Positions 16,635 to 25,366 are shown, counted from the stretch's first letter. The stretch is 64,000 nt of DNA from Acidimicrobiaceae bacterium (GCA_026708645.1 JAPOUM010000021.1:58993-122992); one strand, 5' to 3'. The notes: a model not told the origin generated them from the sequence alone. Numbers and translations are program-made.

Positions 16635-18287
16635 TCAGCCAGAAGCAAGCACGTATCTTGCGCCGCGCCGTTCGCCCGTCATCCGGAGTTCGTCTTCATC
16701 ACGCATTTTGCGAAGCAGGCGTCCGGCTTGCAGCGGGGCGACCTGACACAGTTCTGATGCCTGATGCCTGCTGATTGAGCCGTGCCGCTCCACGAACGTG
16801 CGAATCATCTCGCGTTGCTGGATCTCGTCGAACCCTTTGGCGCGCACGTATTGCTCAGGCTCGCCGAGCTGACGGTAGAGCCCCGCCGACATGTGGTAGG
16901 TGCGCCCAGTGGTTTCGCCGCGGGATTCCAGCATCCCGCGCTCTACCAACTCGTTCAGGGTGGTTCTCGCCGAAGCTTGGTCCATCTGAAACAGCTCAGC
17001 AGCCCGCGCGGCGGTGATTCTGCGTTCGGTGCGAACCTCGTGCAACGTGAACAGATCTGCAAGGGTCATCTCAATTCCCGACCTGCGTGCCTGGGCTACG
17101 TAGCCCGCCAACTCGGCGTCGGCCGGGCCTGACCGAATGCGGGCGACCACAGAACCGTCACTGCTGCGGCTGTAGTCAGGTGCGGGCCTGCCGAGAGCCA
17201 GCTGCTCCTCGAAGACTCGGTTGATGCCTCGTCCGATGCGGTCGACTAGGCCTGTTCGTTTGAACGCGTCAGCCAGCGCCGGATTTCGAGGCCGGGGAAT
17301 CGTTGTCAGCAGGTTGTCGATGGTGACGCCACGGGGGAACCCGCCGGGATTCGAGACAGAGAGAACGTCGTCTTCGAGCCGCACCAGCGTCGGCCCGAAC
17401 TGGGTGTAGTCGCGATGCACGAGCGCATTGGCGACCAGCTCGCGAATAGTGGCGTGCGCCCAGCGTGGCAGAGGGATCCGGAACAGGCCCAACTCGACGT
17501 CTTCCTGCGGGTTGCGTGCGTCGATGCGATCAACCAGCCGTTCCATGGCTCGCAACAAGGGAGTCCGGTCGATCTCGTTCGCCCTGATCTCGCTTCCTGC
17601 GAGATCTTGAAATCCGATTTCGTATGCAGGCAGGTGCCGAGCGATGGCCTCGGAAGTGCCGAACAGCAGAAGCGAGCCGACGGTCACTTGGTCGTCGTCG
17701 TCGACGAGCCTGAGAGCGCGGAGCAACTCGTTGTCTGACAGTGATGCAAGCACGCTGTCACCGCCTTGACGGGCGAGTCCGCGCATTCTTGCCAGTTCGG
17801 CTGCATCAAGATCCTGGATACTCAGTTCAGGCACCACTCGCAAGGAGTAGTCAACTGCGCCGCTCGCTCTCGCAAGAACCTCGTGAGGCGACATGGGCAG
17901 GCACTGCGGCTCGCCTTTGACATTGATGGCGCGGCGAAGATAGCGCCCCTTTGTGGTGGCATGAACATGGTCGGTAGCGGGCACTTCGATGATCGCCACC
18001 AGCGAATCGTCGACTTCGACCATCTGGGGCGTGATCATCACAGTCGGCATGGTGCGGCTCGCGACCGTGGCGGCCAGCCGGTGAGGATCTGCGTAGTCCA
18101 GCTTGTTGGGGGGTATGCCGTCGATGCGCCCGTTGTCTGTCACGCCGAGCAGCAGACGCCCTCCAGCACCATTGGCGAGGCAGACCACGGCGGCGGCCAG
18201 TTCGTCCTGATCGGTCCCGCCGGACTTGAACTCGACGACCAAGCTCTCGCCGGCCGCGATCAGTGAGAGCACTGAGTCGGCGTCCAT
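16635..18287 (-). CDS. AlbA_2/Schlafen-type ATP-binding protein with winged-helix C-terminus
   Basis: 550 residues. The N-terminal AlbA_2 (Schlafen-AlbA_2) domain shows ESLVVEFKSG, ANGAGGRLLLGVTDNG and PHRLAATVASR. A long linker leads to a GHKL-like ATP-binding segment around residues 280-370: IRELVANALVHRDYT, VSNPGGFPRGVTIDNLL and RNPALADAFKRTGLVDRIGRGI. The end carries winged-helix parts (RITAARAAELFQMDQASARTTLNELV). Such proteins are annotated as transcriptional regulators or ATP-dependent DNA-binding proteins and are common cargo of islands. It is the only gene between two direct repeats at tRNA-Ser. A TATCCT box lies 6 nt before the ATG and a palindrome adjoins it, so autoregulation is likely. 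Confidence 0.85.
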   Translation of the reverse strand: MDADSVLSLIAAGESLVVEFKSGGTDQDELAAAVVCLANGAGGRLLLGVTDNGRIDGIPPNKLDYADPHRLAATVASRTMPTVMITPQMVEVDDSLVAIIEVPATDHVHATTKGRYLRRAINVKGEPQCLPMSPHEVLARASGAVDYSLRVVPELSIQDLDAAELARMRGLARQGGDSVLASLSDNELLRALRLVDDDDQVTVGSLLLFGTSEAIARHLPAYEIGFQDLAGSEIRANEIDRTPLLRAMERLVDRIDARNPQEDVELGLFRIPLPRWAHATIRELVANALVHRDYTQFGPTLVRLEDDVLSVSNPGGFPRGVTIDNLLTTIPRPRNPALADAFKRTGLVDRIGRGINRVFEEQLALGRPAPDYSRSSDGSVVARIRSGPADAELAGYVAQARRSGIEMTLADLFTLHEVRTERRITAARAAELFQMDQASARTTLNELVERGMLESRGETTGRTYHMSAGLYRQLGEPEQYVRAKGFDEIQQREMIRTFVERHGSISRHQASELCQVAPLQAGRLLRKMRDEDELRMTGERRGARYVLASG

Positions 18288-18293
18288 TCAGCC

Positions 18294-18311
18294 AGGATAC
18301 ATAACTTATGT
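18294..18311 (-). promoter_or_regulatory. predicted promoter and operator of the AlbA_2 gene
   Basis: Reverse strand: TATCCT (18294-18299) lies 6 nt before the start codon. The palindrome ACATAA-C-TTATGT (18299-18311) directly adjoins it on the upstream side, where a bound dimer would block the polymerase. A related, longer palindrome GCACATAA-A-TTATGTGC stands at the start of the left repeat copy. Confidence 0.5.
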
Positions 18312-18522
18312 GCTTTATGAAACGCTTAGTGCATGAGCGCAAAATTATGCATATCGAACAAAACGGCTCACAGGCGGCTGCCTCTCTGCAGCGCCGGGTG
18401 CGTGGGTGCTCGGAGCATGAACGCCGCTGGGAGGTTGCGGGGGTTCGGCCGGCTGCGGTCCCGGCGGCTTGGGCGCAAGAGCGGAGACGGTGGGATTCGA
18501 ACCCACGAACGACTTGCATCGT
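18299..18522. repeat. direct repeat, right copy, reaching into intact tRNA-Ser
   Basis: Matches 16370-16611. Its right end lies in the variable arm of the functional tRNA-Ser(GCT). The arrangement resembles attL/attR at a tRNA 3' end, although the repeat is much longer than a usual att core. Confidence 0.9.
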
Positions 18523-18570
18523 TACTTCCTTAGCAGGGAAGCGCCTTCAACCTGACTCGGCCACGTCTCC
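18482..18570 (-). tRNA. tRNA-Ser(GCT)
   Basis: Reverse strand. Acceptor stem GGAGACG/CGTCTCC; anticodon stem CTTCC/GGAAG with loop CTGCTAA (anticodon GCT). The long variable arm AACGA-TGCAAG-TCGTT is typical of tRNA-Ser, the T-loop is TTCGAAT and the discriminator G. CCA is not encoded. Its 3' half is duplicated at 16570-16611. Confidence 0.96.
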
Positions 18571-18608
18571 GGAAGTCTTGAGCGTAGCCGTCCGAAAGTC
18601 GCTGCGGA

Positions 18609-19952
18609 CTATGAGCAGTCTGTGCAGGCCACGTCCTCGACGTCCTCTCCGTCGAGGAACCGTGTGATCCAGTCGAGGAAGCCGACCCCCTCGACCTCGA
18701 GGTCGTAGAAGCTCTGCCGCGGCAGGATTCCGTGGTCGTTGCCCGGCGCCGTGAAGCTCGCCTGATCGATCCCGGCTGCTTCGATGCTCGTCTCGTTGAG
18801 CGTCATCAGCTCGTTGATGCGCCCGGCGTCGAATCCGGCGAGACCGGCGAAGAACACCTGGGTGCGGTCGAAGGCGTTGTCGTAGCGGCTGAAGCGGATC
18901 CGCGGCGCGTGCCGCCCGGCCTGCACGAACAGTTCGGGAAGGCCCCAGTCCGCCGGCTCGAGGCCTTCGTTGACCGGCCAGTCGGGCACCACGCCGAATG
19001 TGCCCCACAGCGCTCCGATGCCGGCGTTGACCGCCGGCACGCTCGGATAGGCGCCTGAGGCGTCGGCGATCACCGAGATCTCCGCTTCATCGAAGAGGTC
19101 GGCCGCCAGCCCGGCGTAGAGAGAGGCCGCGGCCGAGCCGGCGCTGGTGCCGGCCACGATCACCTCGTCGGCGCCGCCGAATCGTTCCACTGCGGTCTGC
19201 AAAGCGGTGCTGGCGTTGACGAAGCCGTTGTGGCGCACCGTCACATCGCTGCTGTAGGCCTGAGTGTTGTCGCCCAAGTGAATGTCGCCGGTGCAGTAGA
19301 GAGCCACCACGAACGAATGATCCGCAAGCGGGTTGAGCGGATTGTCCAAATCGAAGATCCCCGACCAGAACCGCGGGTTGTCGAAAGGATCGGACTCTTC
19401 GACGGTCGGGTCGTAGTTGCCGGCGGTGAACGAGCAGCTCGCGGCGTTGAAGCAGGCCCCGCCGCCTTGCAGGTAGAACACCAGCTTGTCCGGGTCGCCT
19501 TCTCGGATCCAGTAGAAATAGTCGCTGCCGTCGGCGCAGGCGCATTCCTCGCTGCCGTCGACTCGCTGCCATCGTGCGGCGGCGACCGTCTCTGAGACGG
19601 CCGTGGCAGTCGTGGTGGTCGTGTCGGTGGGCGCCGTGTCCACGGTGGTGGTTGTCGGGGGTGTGCTGGTGGTCGTGGGCGCCGTGCTCGTCGTCGGGGG
19701 CGCGCTGCTCGTTGTCGGGGGTTCCGTCGTCGCGGTCGGCGCGCCGGTCGTGGTGGTAGTAGGTGCCGTCGTTGTGGTCGGCGCGACGGTCGTGGTGGGC
19801 GCAGCGCTGGTGGGCGGCAGGGTCGTCTCGACGGGCGCTGCGCTGTTCTGCTCGGTACCGTCGGCGCCACCTGATCCGCATGACGCGCTCAGCACGGCTA
19901 TCACCACAATTATCGCTATCGCTATCAAAAAAGGCAGATTGTTTCGGATCAT
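18609..19952 (-). CDS. pectinacetylesterase/Notum-family lipoprotein
   Basis: 447 residues. The ATG at 19952 follows AAGGAG and opens a lipoprotein signal (hydrophobic stretch then LSASC), so the protein is exported and lipid-anchored. A Thr/Pro/Ala-rich linker of about 75 residues follows. The catalytic domain has the PAE/NOTUM pattern: DYFYWIREG, LVFYLQGGGACFN (oxyanion region), ALYCTGDIHLGDN, VIVAGTSAGSAAASLYAG (nucleophile Ser in GTSAGS) and a late GNDHGILPR that can supply the His. This family deacylates esters on polysaccharides or lipidated proteins. The substrate here is unknown. It stands alone beside tRNA-Ser. Confidence 0.85.
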   Translation of the reverse strand: MIRNNLPFLIAIAIIVVIAVLSASCGSGGADGTEQNSAAPVETTLPPTSAAPTTTVAPTTTTAPTTTTTGAPTATTEPPTTSSAPPTTSTAPTTTSTPPTTTTVDTAPTDTTTTTATAVSETVAAARWQRVDGSEECACADGSDYFYWIREGDPDKLVFYLQGGGACFNAASCSFTAGNYDPTVEESDPFDNPRFWSGIFDLDNPLNPLADHSFVVALYCTGDIHLGDNTQAYSSDVTVRHNGFVNASTALQTAVERFGGADEVIVAGTSAGSAAASLYAGLAADLFDEAEISVIADASGAYPSVPAVNAGIGALWGTFGVVPDWPVNEGLEPADWGLPELFVQAGRHAPRIRFSRYDNAFDRTQVFFAGLAGFDAGRINELMTLNETSIEAAGIDQASFTAPGNDHGILPRQSFYDLEVEGVGFLDWITRFLDGEDVEDVACTDCS

Positions 19953-20141
19953 CTCGGCTCCTTGCGCCTTCATCCTAAGCGAGCAGCGTCGGGGCGCAGC
20001 CGCTGGCAGCCGCTGGCAGCAGCCGACCGCCGCCGCGCCGCTGCCAGACGCCCGTCCGTGTCCACCACCGTCCACCACAACACGCCAGCAGCAGCCAACC
20101 GCTGGCGCGGTGGTGTCAGAGCCACCGCTGAGTGCAGATTT

Positions 20142-20180
20142 GGCTAACTCATTAGCCATAATATGGATAATCCGTTAGCC
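20142..20180 (+). promoter_or_regulatory. predicted promoter/operator of the DUF4143 ATPase gene
   Basis: GGCTAA (20142-20147) and TTAGCC (20152-20157) form an inverted repeat, and a third half-site TTAGCC lies at 20175-20180. A GATAAT -10-like box (20166-20171) sits between them, so a bound regulator would cover the promoter. The ATG of the gene is at 20189. Confidence 0.45.
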
Positions 20181-20188
20181 TTTTATGC

Positions 20189-21418
20189 ATGCAGTATCTG
20201 CGCCGGCATCTGGACGATCATCTTGCGCGACTCCTGGAAGTTCATCCGGCGTGCCTGGTAGAAGGTGTTCGCGGCGCCGGAAAGACCAGCACGGCGGAGC
20301 GGTTGGCGAAGGCGACGCTGCGTCTCGACCATCCACCGACGGCCGCCACCGTGGCCCATGACCCCGACGCGTCGCTCGCGTCGTTGACCAGGCCGGTGCT
20401 GATAGACGAGTGGCAACGGCATCCGCCGGTGTGGGACGCGGTTCGGCGCATGATCGATGCCGACCGGACGCCCGGCCAATTCATACTCAGCGGGTCGTCG
20501 CGCGCTGCTGTCACCGCGGACGTCCACGCTGGCGCCGGTCGGATTCTGCCGCAGCGGCTGCGGCCGATGACTCTGTCGGAGCGACACGGTCGCGCACCTA
20601 CGGCGAAGCTAGCGAATCTTGCCGATCAGGGAGTCGACGCGGTGCGCGGTCTTCGCTCTGCTTTCACGCCGTCAGAGCAGGTGGCGGCAACAGTCGAGTC
20701 TGGTCTCCCCGGATACCTGGGAATGCGGCCAGTCGATCACCAGGACGCGCTCAGGGCCTACCTTGATCTCGCCGTGGCGCGTGATCGGGCGGACGTCTCG
20801 TCGCCTTTGCGCAACATCAGCAAACTCCGCAACTACCTGCGGGCGTACGGTGCCACGGTCGGCACTACTGCGGAGCACGCCACCATCCACCAAGCGGCGG
20901 GAGTGTCCAAAGCCACTGGCGAGACCTACCACGATCTCCTCTGTCGGCTGGGTCTGATCGAGGAACTTCCCGGCTGGTCGCACAACCGACTCAAACGGCT
21001 CACCCGTCGCCCGAAAAGGCACTTGGTCGATCCCGCACTGGCCGCGGCCGACCATTACGACACGGCTGCGTCGCTGGCCGGTCGCCGCGAGCGGCTTGGG
21101 GAGCTCTTCGAGAGTGTCGCGGTCTGCCAAATCCGAGCAACTGCTGCTGCGGCCGGGCTGGGATGGCGGTTCAGCCACATGCGTTCGGCGGGCGGCGATA
21201 ACGAGATCGATCTGGTGGCAGACTTGCCAGACGGCGGAGTCGTCGCCTTCGAGGTGAAACTGGCCGAGACGGCAGACGCGGCTGACGCTCGCCAACTCGC
21301 CGCGCTCAGGGATCGTCTCGGTGAAGCGTTCAGAGCCGGGGTGGTGATCAATCCCGGCACGACGTCCTTCCGGATCGACGATCGTATAGCTGTCGTACCG
21401 CTCGGCGTGCTCGTCTAG
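20189..21418 (+). CDS. AAA-family ATPase with DUF4143 domain
   Basis: 409 residues, the standard length. The N-terminal P-loop is VEGVRGAGKTSTAERLA (about residues 24-40) and the Walker B segment is PVLIDEWQRHPPVWDAVRR. A sensor-like FILSGSS follows. The DUF4143 part has the winged-helix-like VSKATGETYHDLLCRLGLIEELP and a C-terminal PD-(D/E)XK-like strand set DNEIDLVADLPDGGVVAFEVKLAE. These proteins are widespread in archaea and bacteria, are frequent in mobile regions, and have no proven role. A broken relative lies at 42.6-43.3 kb. The gene is monocistronic with palindromic half-sites upstream. Confidence 0.88.
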   Translation: MQYLRRHLDDHLARLLEVHPACLVEGVRGAGKTSTAERLAKATLRLDHPPTAATVAHDPDASLASLTRPVLIDEWQRHPPVWDAVRRMIDADRTPGQFILSGSSRAAVTADVHAGAGRILPQRLRPMTLSERHGRAPTAKLANLADQGVDAVRGLRSAFTPSEQVAATVESGLPGYLGMRPVDHQDALRAYLDLAVARDRADVSSPLRNISKLRNYLRAYGATVGTTAEHATIHQAAGVSKATGETYHDLLCRLGLIEELPGWSHNRLKRLTRRPKRHLVDPALAAADHYDTAASLAGRRERLGELFESVAVCQIRATAAAAGLGWRFSHMRSAGGDNEIDLVADLPDGGVVAFEVKLAETADAADARQLAALRDRLGEAFRAGVVINPGTTSFRIDDRIAVVPLGVLV

Positions 21419-21538
21419 CAGTCAGAATGTCGCAGTCGTGCCAGGCTTGTGCGGCTGGCGTTCCACTTTGATGAAAGTCTGACATCACTTGCATTCTGCT
21501 TCTAATACCCCGTATTTGCGATCGCTAATTCTTCTGTG

Positions 21539-22708
21539 TCACCACCTGCCAGGAGTGAGCGATCCTGAAGGTAAAACGCCGCCAGCTGAGCAGCCTGCTT
21601 CTTGCAGTTCTGGACTCAAGGGAAATGCATCAGCGACAGGATGGTCAACGCCTGATATAGTGACGACGTCTCCTGTTCTCATCGGGCCATGGTGTTTAAA
21701 CCATAGCAAATAGTTATTCCATAGAAGATTAGTATCATCTTTGAAGCGCACTCCTGGCCGAGGTAGTTCAAGAAGTACCCGATCAATGTTTTCCAATGGT
21801 ATTCCATTGTGACCTAAGGGAACTCCATAGATGCAGGGCGGCTCTATATCCAAAATAACACTCGTACCTACATCATTAAAAGATGTTGATATATCCCATG
21901 TTAGCCCTGCCACATTTTGGCTTCTTGTAAGATCTAATTCCGGTCTTTTACTGTAAGAGTCTGATGACTGCATGGACATGACGTAGAAGGGCACATTAGC
22001 ATAACATCCTTTGGGCTGATAGTTCCCCGCTTCGTCTCGTAAATGATTCCCCTCTTCGTCTCGTAAATATATCTCCGTTACGTACCCCTCTTCATCGTGC
22101 GCGATGAGATCGTTGACCTCAAAGAATTCGGTCTTGCTGCCTAGGTCTGAGTTTAGGTGTTGTTGTGGGTTTCCGCTGCCGACAACCACTACTTGATCAC
22201 CACTTGACATAGGCCCATGCTCGCCTACCCACAACTCGTCAGTGGTGATGTTGAGTTGAGTCAAGGGCTGAGGAAGTTGTAAGAAACTGCGGAGTGGTTC
22301 ATCTTCTGGAATTGTGTAGCCGTCCTGGTGATGCGAATCATCGAGTATGTGAGACACGTCTAGATATACGCAGGACTCATCAATCATCAGTGTGCCCGAC
22401 CACACTGCATTCGGGAGACCGTCGACAGGGTTCCATCCGTATACACCCCAGGGAATTGAAGTAGCCAGACTTGTTGCAGCTTCAACTTCAACCGCGGACC
22501 CTGTTAGTGAATCGATTCCAGGGTTGCTCTTAGAATCCTTGGCATGTTCATCATTTTCAATAAGTTCTTCTGTTGAATCACGCGAGGTTTCTGATACTTC
22601 AGGAAGATTGTCTCGACTGTGATTTTCTGAAGCGTTTCTCGACTCTTGAGCGCATCCAGTCAACATCAGGCAAAGCACGACTGCGATCGTCAGAACTCGG
22701 CCTGTCAT
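21539..22708 (-). CDS. putative lipoprotein with two internal repeats
   Basis: 389 residues from ATG 22708, which opens a short lipoprotein signal with lipobox LMLTGC. An ATG at 22729 would add seven residues and is possible. An acidic linker (residues 20-65) leads to two similar domains. Each has a CVYLD- or CIYGV-like strand, then LLELPRPGVRF or FLQLPQPLTQL, and then HGPMSSGDQVVVVGSG or HGPMRTGDVVTISGVD. The tandem domain is not one I recognise. The DNA is visibly AT-richer than the surrounding core, as is the protease gene upstream, and both genes are followed by a similar sequence. It is probably a transferred, surface-exposed protein made with the protease. Confidence 0.7.
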   Translation of the reverse strand: MTGRVLTIAVVLCLMLTGCAQESRNASENHSRDNLPEVSETSRDSTEELIENDEHAKDSKSNPGIDSLTGSAVEVEAATSLATSIPWGVYGWNPVDGLPNAVWSGTLMIDESCVYLDVSHILDDSHHQDGYTIPEDEPLRSFLQLPQPLTQLNITTDELWVGEHGPMSSGDQVVVVGSGNPQQHLNSDLGSKTEFFEVNDLIAHDEEGYVTEIYLRDEEGNHLRDEAGNYQPKGCYANVPFYVMSMQSSDSYSKRPELDLTRSQNVAGLTWDISTSFNDVGTSVILDIEPPCIYGVPLGHNGIPLENIDRVLLELPRPGVRFKDDTNLLWNNYLLWFKHHGPMRTGDVVTISGVDHPVADAFPLSPELQEAGCSAGGVLPSGSLTPGRW

Positions 22709-22772
22709 GTTACACTGAAAGTCAAGCATTCTAGTATTCTCGCAGTCTGCTTCTAGCGGACCGTATTTACGA

Positions 22773-24221
22773 TCACCGAATCGTCACATCACCATTGAGG
22801 ATGATTCTGACACCAAGGAAACGCATAACCTCGTCGATCGCAGAAAAAAATGCATATTTTGGACTCGTGTAGCAATTATTCTTAGCGCGTAGAGCGCCTG
22901 TATGTATTCCATAGGCTACGCCATTGCGATACCATGGACCACCGCTATCGCCTTTGCAGGACCGCAACAAGTTGCCTTTATCAACTTTGACGAAGATGTT
23001 CTGGCAATCTACACGACGATTGCTCAATGACATGCACACAATATTGCCGGTCGGTTGAAAATTAATGCTTGATATATTGCCACAACTCACTCCACTTGCT
23101 TTACCGGTGTGACAGACGAAATCATTCATCATTCTGTTTCTCGCCTTAGTTCCCGTAACGTCGCAATAGTTGATAGGCCGAGAAGCATGACACAAATAAT
23201 TATCTGTGAGTACATGGCCTGACCCGGTGGGGATCGTATGGAATTGAGCGTCCGCACTGGCACTAGCCCATCCAAAGTCATGAGGCAAGCTCACTCCGTT
23301 CATTGTTAGAGGGGTCGTGTCGTTGGGTCCATCGTCATCGCAGTGTCCGGCGGTGATGATACCGTAAGCGCCTCCGACACTCTTACGAGCCGCGAACCCC
23401 GCCGTGCAGCCTCCGATCCGAATTCCGGCTGAGAAACTTGCTTCGTCGGCCAAGCCGCGTCCGTCTGTGACGGTGTATTTAACATTGATGTGGTCTTTGA
23501 GATAGTGAGTGACTTGCGCGATTTTGGTTTGGAGCGCCTCGTCGGTTGCACCGACTGGTCCGATGCTTGTCAAGCCGTCGGGATCTAGAGGGCTGGCAGG
23601 AGCTTTGCGAGCCAGTGCAGGGTCGATGCCTATTTCTAGCACATTGTCCCTCATGTCAACATCAGTGAAGGTGGTGATGCGCTCGATCTCAGAGACAGTT
23701 CCAGGTCCGTCAGTGACGCGGCCCACAGGGCCGGCGCCGCGGAGGTTGTCGAAGAAGCCTTGCTGGGCTTCGAGCAGTGCTGCCAGGCTGTGGACAGCGC
23801 CGGTGCGGATCTCAACATCGCTGTGCTCAGCGGCGATGTTCGTTGCAGCGGGACTAGGGGCAGCGTCGCCGGTGAGCCAGACCCAGCCAGTGAAAGTTCC
23901 AGTGTGGTCGATTCCCCAGCCTGCGAGCCGAACAGCCTCATGGGCTCGGATCTCTGCAAGGATCCCTTGGATGGGTTGTATGCGATCGAGGCGGCGTTTG
24001 GCCTCCTGTTGGCTGACCGAGTATTCCGCGGCATAAGACACCACTGACACATCCACGGTTTCGGCGCCCTGTGGCGCAGGGTCTTGTGGTGTCCGCGAGT
24101 CGGTCTCGGCACCGTGCGCGACACTTGATGCCACTGCCAGGCACGCGACCGTCGCAGCTACCGCGAGTTTGGGCAGCCTCCGCTTCGGCTGTCGTGATGT
24201 GGTGTTCGTGCTGTTGAACAT
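22773..24221 (-). CDS. secreted trypsin-like (S1) serine protease
   Basis: 482 residues from ATG 24221, preceded by GGAGG. A long basic n-region and hydrophobic core end at VAHG-A, a type I signal. A propeptide-like region of about 200 residues follows, then a chymotrypsin-fold domain. The catalytic His is in GIITAGHCDDDG and the nucleophile Ser in CKGDSGGPWY. A DAQFHTIP segment probably supplies the Asp. Several cysteines suggest disulphides. The layout resembles streptogrisin-type extracellular proteases with an N-terminal chaperone domain. Codon use and base composition are less GC-biased than in core genes. It is divergent from a regulator at 24428 and probably under its control. Confidence 0.88.
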   Translation of the reverse strand: MFNSTNTTSRQPKRRLPKLAVAATVACLAVASSVAHGAETDSRTPQDPAPQGAETVDVSVVSYAAEYSVSQQEAKRRLDRIQPIQGILAEIRAHEAVRLAGWGIDHTGTFTGWVWLTGDAAPSPAATNIAAEHSDVEIRTGAVHSLAALLEAQQGFFDNLRGAGPVGRVTDGPGTVSEIERITTFTDVDMRDNVLEIGIDPALARKAPASPLDPDGLTSIGPVGATDEALQTKIAQVTHYLKDHINVKYTVTDGRGLADEASFSAGIRIGGCTAGFAARKSVGGAYGIITAGHCDDDGPNDTTPLTMNGVSLPHDFGWASASADAQFHTIPTGSGHVLTDNYLCHASRPINYCDVTGTKARNRMMNDFVCHTGKASGVSCGNISSINFQPTGNIVCMSLSNRRVDCQNIFVKVDKGNLLRSCKGDSGGPWYRNGVAYGIHTGALRAKNNCYTSPKYAFFSAIDEVMRFLGVRIILNGDVTIR

Positions 24222-24301
24222 GCTGATTCGCCTCCGTGACAGCGCCGCTGGATACGGCGCCAGCACTTGTTTAGCGTGTCATAGACGGTCAGATGTGGGA
24301 T

Positions 24302-24346
24302 GAATGTCCCAAATTGCGGAACGAAAGTCCTAAATTTCTGGGACAT
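24302..24346. promoter_or_regulatory. operator cluster between protease and regulator
   Basis: A 14 bp direct repeat, GAATGTCCCAAATT (24302-24315) and GAAAGTCCTAAATT (24323-24336), is spaced 21 bp, two helical turns. An inverted half-site GGGACAT lies at 24340-24346. A regulator binding one DNA face is suggested, probably the divergent HTH protein. Confidence 0.6.
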
Positions 24347-24415
24347 ATGTGCCAGCCGACACGTAGAGCCTTCGGGGGACGGCACCATAGAGCAGTATAG
24401 CTGAACCGCAGTGAC

Positions 24416-24421
24416 TATAGT
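24416..24421 (+). promoter_or_regulatory. predicted -10 box of the HTH regulator gene
   Basis: TATAGT ends 6 nt before the ATG at 24428, fitting a leaderless transcript and favouring that start over the in-frame TTG 24422 and GTG 24425. Confidence 0.45.
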
Positions 24422-24427
24422 TTGGTG

Positions 24428-25132
24428 ATGACTGCTGACGAGTCGCCGAATGCAGGTTTGACTCTGTTGAATCTGACATGTGGACGCATAATCAGCTTAA
24501 CGAATGGCCTTCTGGAAGCGCACAGACTGGGGGTGCCTGAAGGTTCTCACGATGATATGACGAGCGTCGATTACCATCGCGAGGCTGTAGAAATTTTTGG
24601 AGGATCTCTTCCATGGGCGTATCAGCGCAGGGTCGTCGCGCTGTTCCGCAGGGCCGCGGATGCGCTCGACGCGACGACCATCCCGATGCCGCTTGCGGAG
24701 GACTGCCTCATGGTCAGCGGCTACCTTCGCAACGCCTGCACTGCCATCTACTGCTGGCTCGAAGCTCACCCGCGCGCTGCGGACGCGCCCGAGCTGGCCG
24801 AATTGCCTGGGATGTACGCCCACACGCCGATGGTGGTCCACTTCGATCTGCTCGCCAAACTGGTAACCCACGAGGGAGCTCGTCGTCTGCAACGGGCCGC
24901 AAGCGCGGTGCAACGTCATCTGGACTCATCGTCAGCGGCAATCCTCAATGACGAGCAAAAGAAACTGCTCAAAGGGTTGGCCTCTGGCGTCAGGATCACT
25001 GACCTGGCACGGCAACTCGGCTATTCGCGCAGCTCGCTATACCGCCAGATGTCGAAACTGTGGCAGGAACTCAGCGTGGCGGACCGTAATCAGGCGATCC
25101 ACAAAGCCACCAAACAGGGCCTGCTCGACTGA
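24428..25132 (+). CDS. LuxR/NarL-like HTH transcriptional regulator
   Basis: 234 residues. The N-terminal 170 residues are helical with no recognised sensor domain. The C-terminal 65 residues form an HTH: LLKGLASGVRITDLARQLG, then YSRSSLYRQMSKLWQELSV and a final RNQAIHKATKQGLLD, closely like the LuxR/NarL DNA-binding domain. The sequence preceding the HTH (SAAILNDEQKK) matches the linker position. It is divergent from a secreted protease gene with an operator-like repeat cluster between them, so it most likely controls that gene and perhaps the lipoprotein downstream of it. The input signal is unknown. Confidence 0.75.
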   Translation: MTADESPNAGLTLLNLTCGRIISLTNGLLEAHRLGVPEGSHDDMTSVDYHREAVEIFGGSLPWAYQRRVVALFRRAADALDATTIPMPLAEDCLMVSGYLRNACTAIYCWLEAHPRAADAPELAELPGMYAHTPMVVHFDLLAKLVTHEGARRLQRAASAVQRHLDSSSAAILNDEQKKLLKGLASGVRITDLARQLGYSRSSLYRQMSKLWQELSVADRNQAIHKATKQGLLD

Positions 25133-25245
25133 GCCGCTGCCGTTGAGCCCCTGAGCTGCGACCATGGGCACCTGAAACGGCGGGCATAGACACCCAGACG
25201 GCGACTATGGCTTTTGTGACGCTTTTGCTGACGGTTTTTCTGCGG

Positions 25246-25332
25246 CGGAGAGAGGGGGATTCGAACCCCCGGGACCCGTGAAGGCCCAACGGTTTTCAAG
25301 ACCGTCGCAATCGTCCGCTCTGCCATCTCTCC
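25246..25332 (-). tRNA. tRNA-Ser(TGA)
   Basis: Reverse strand. Acceptor GGAGAGA/TCTCTCC; anticodon stem ACGGT/ACCGT with loop CTTGAAA (anticodon TGA). It has a long variable arm, a T-loop TTCGAAT and discriminator G. CCA is not encoded. Confidence 0.95.
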
Positions 25333-25366
25333 GTTGTCAAGGATAAACACTGCGCGCTGAAGGCCG

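Noticed and set aside
16370..18522. Insertion sequence ends for the repeats around the AlbA_2 gene
   Set aside because: The repeats are direct, over 200 bp long and contain tRNA sequence; no transposase is present.
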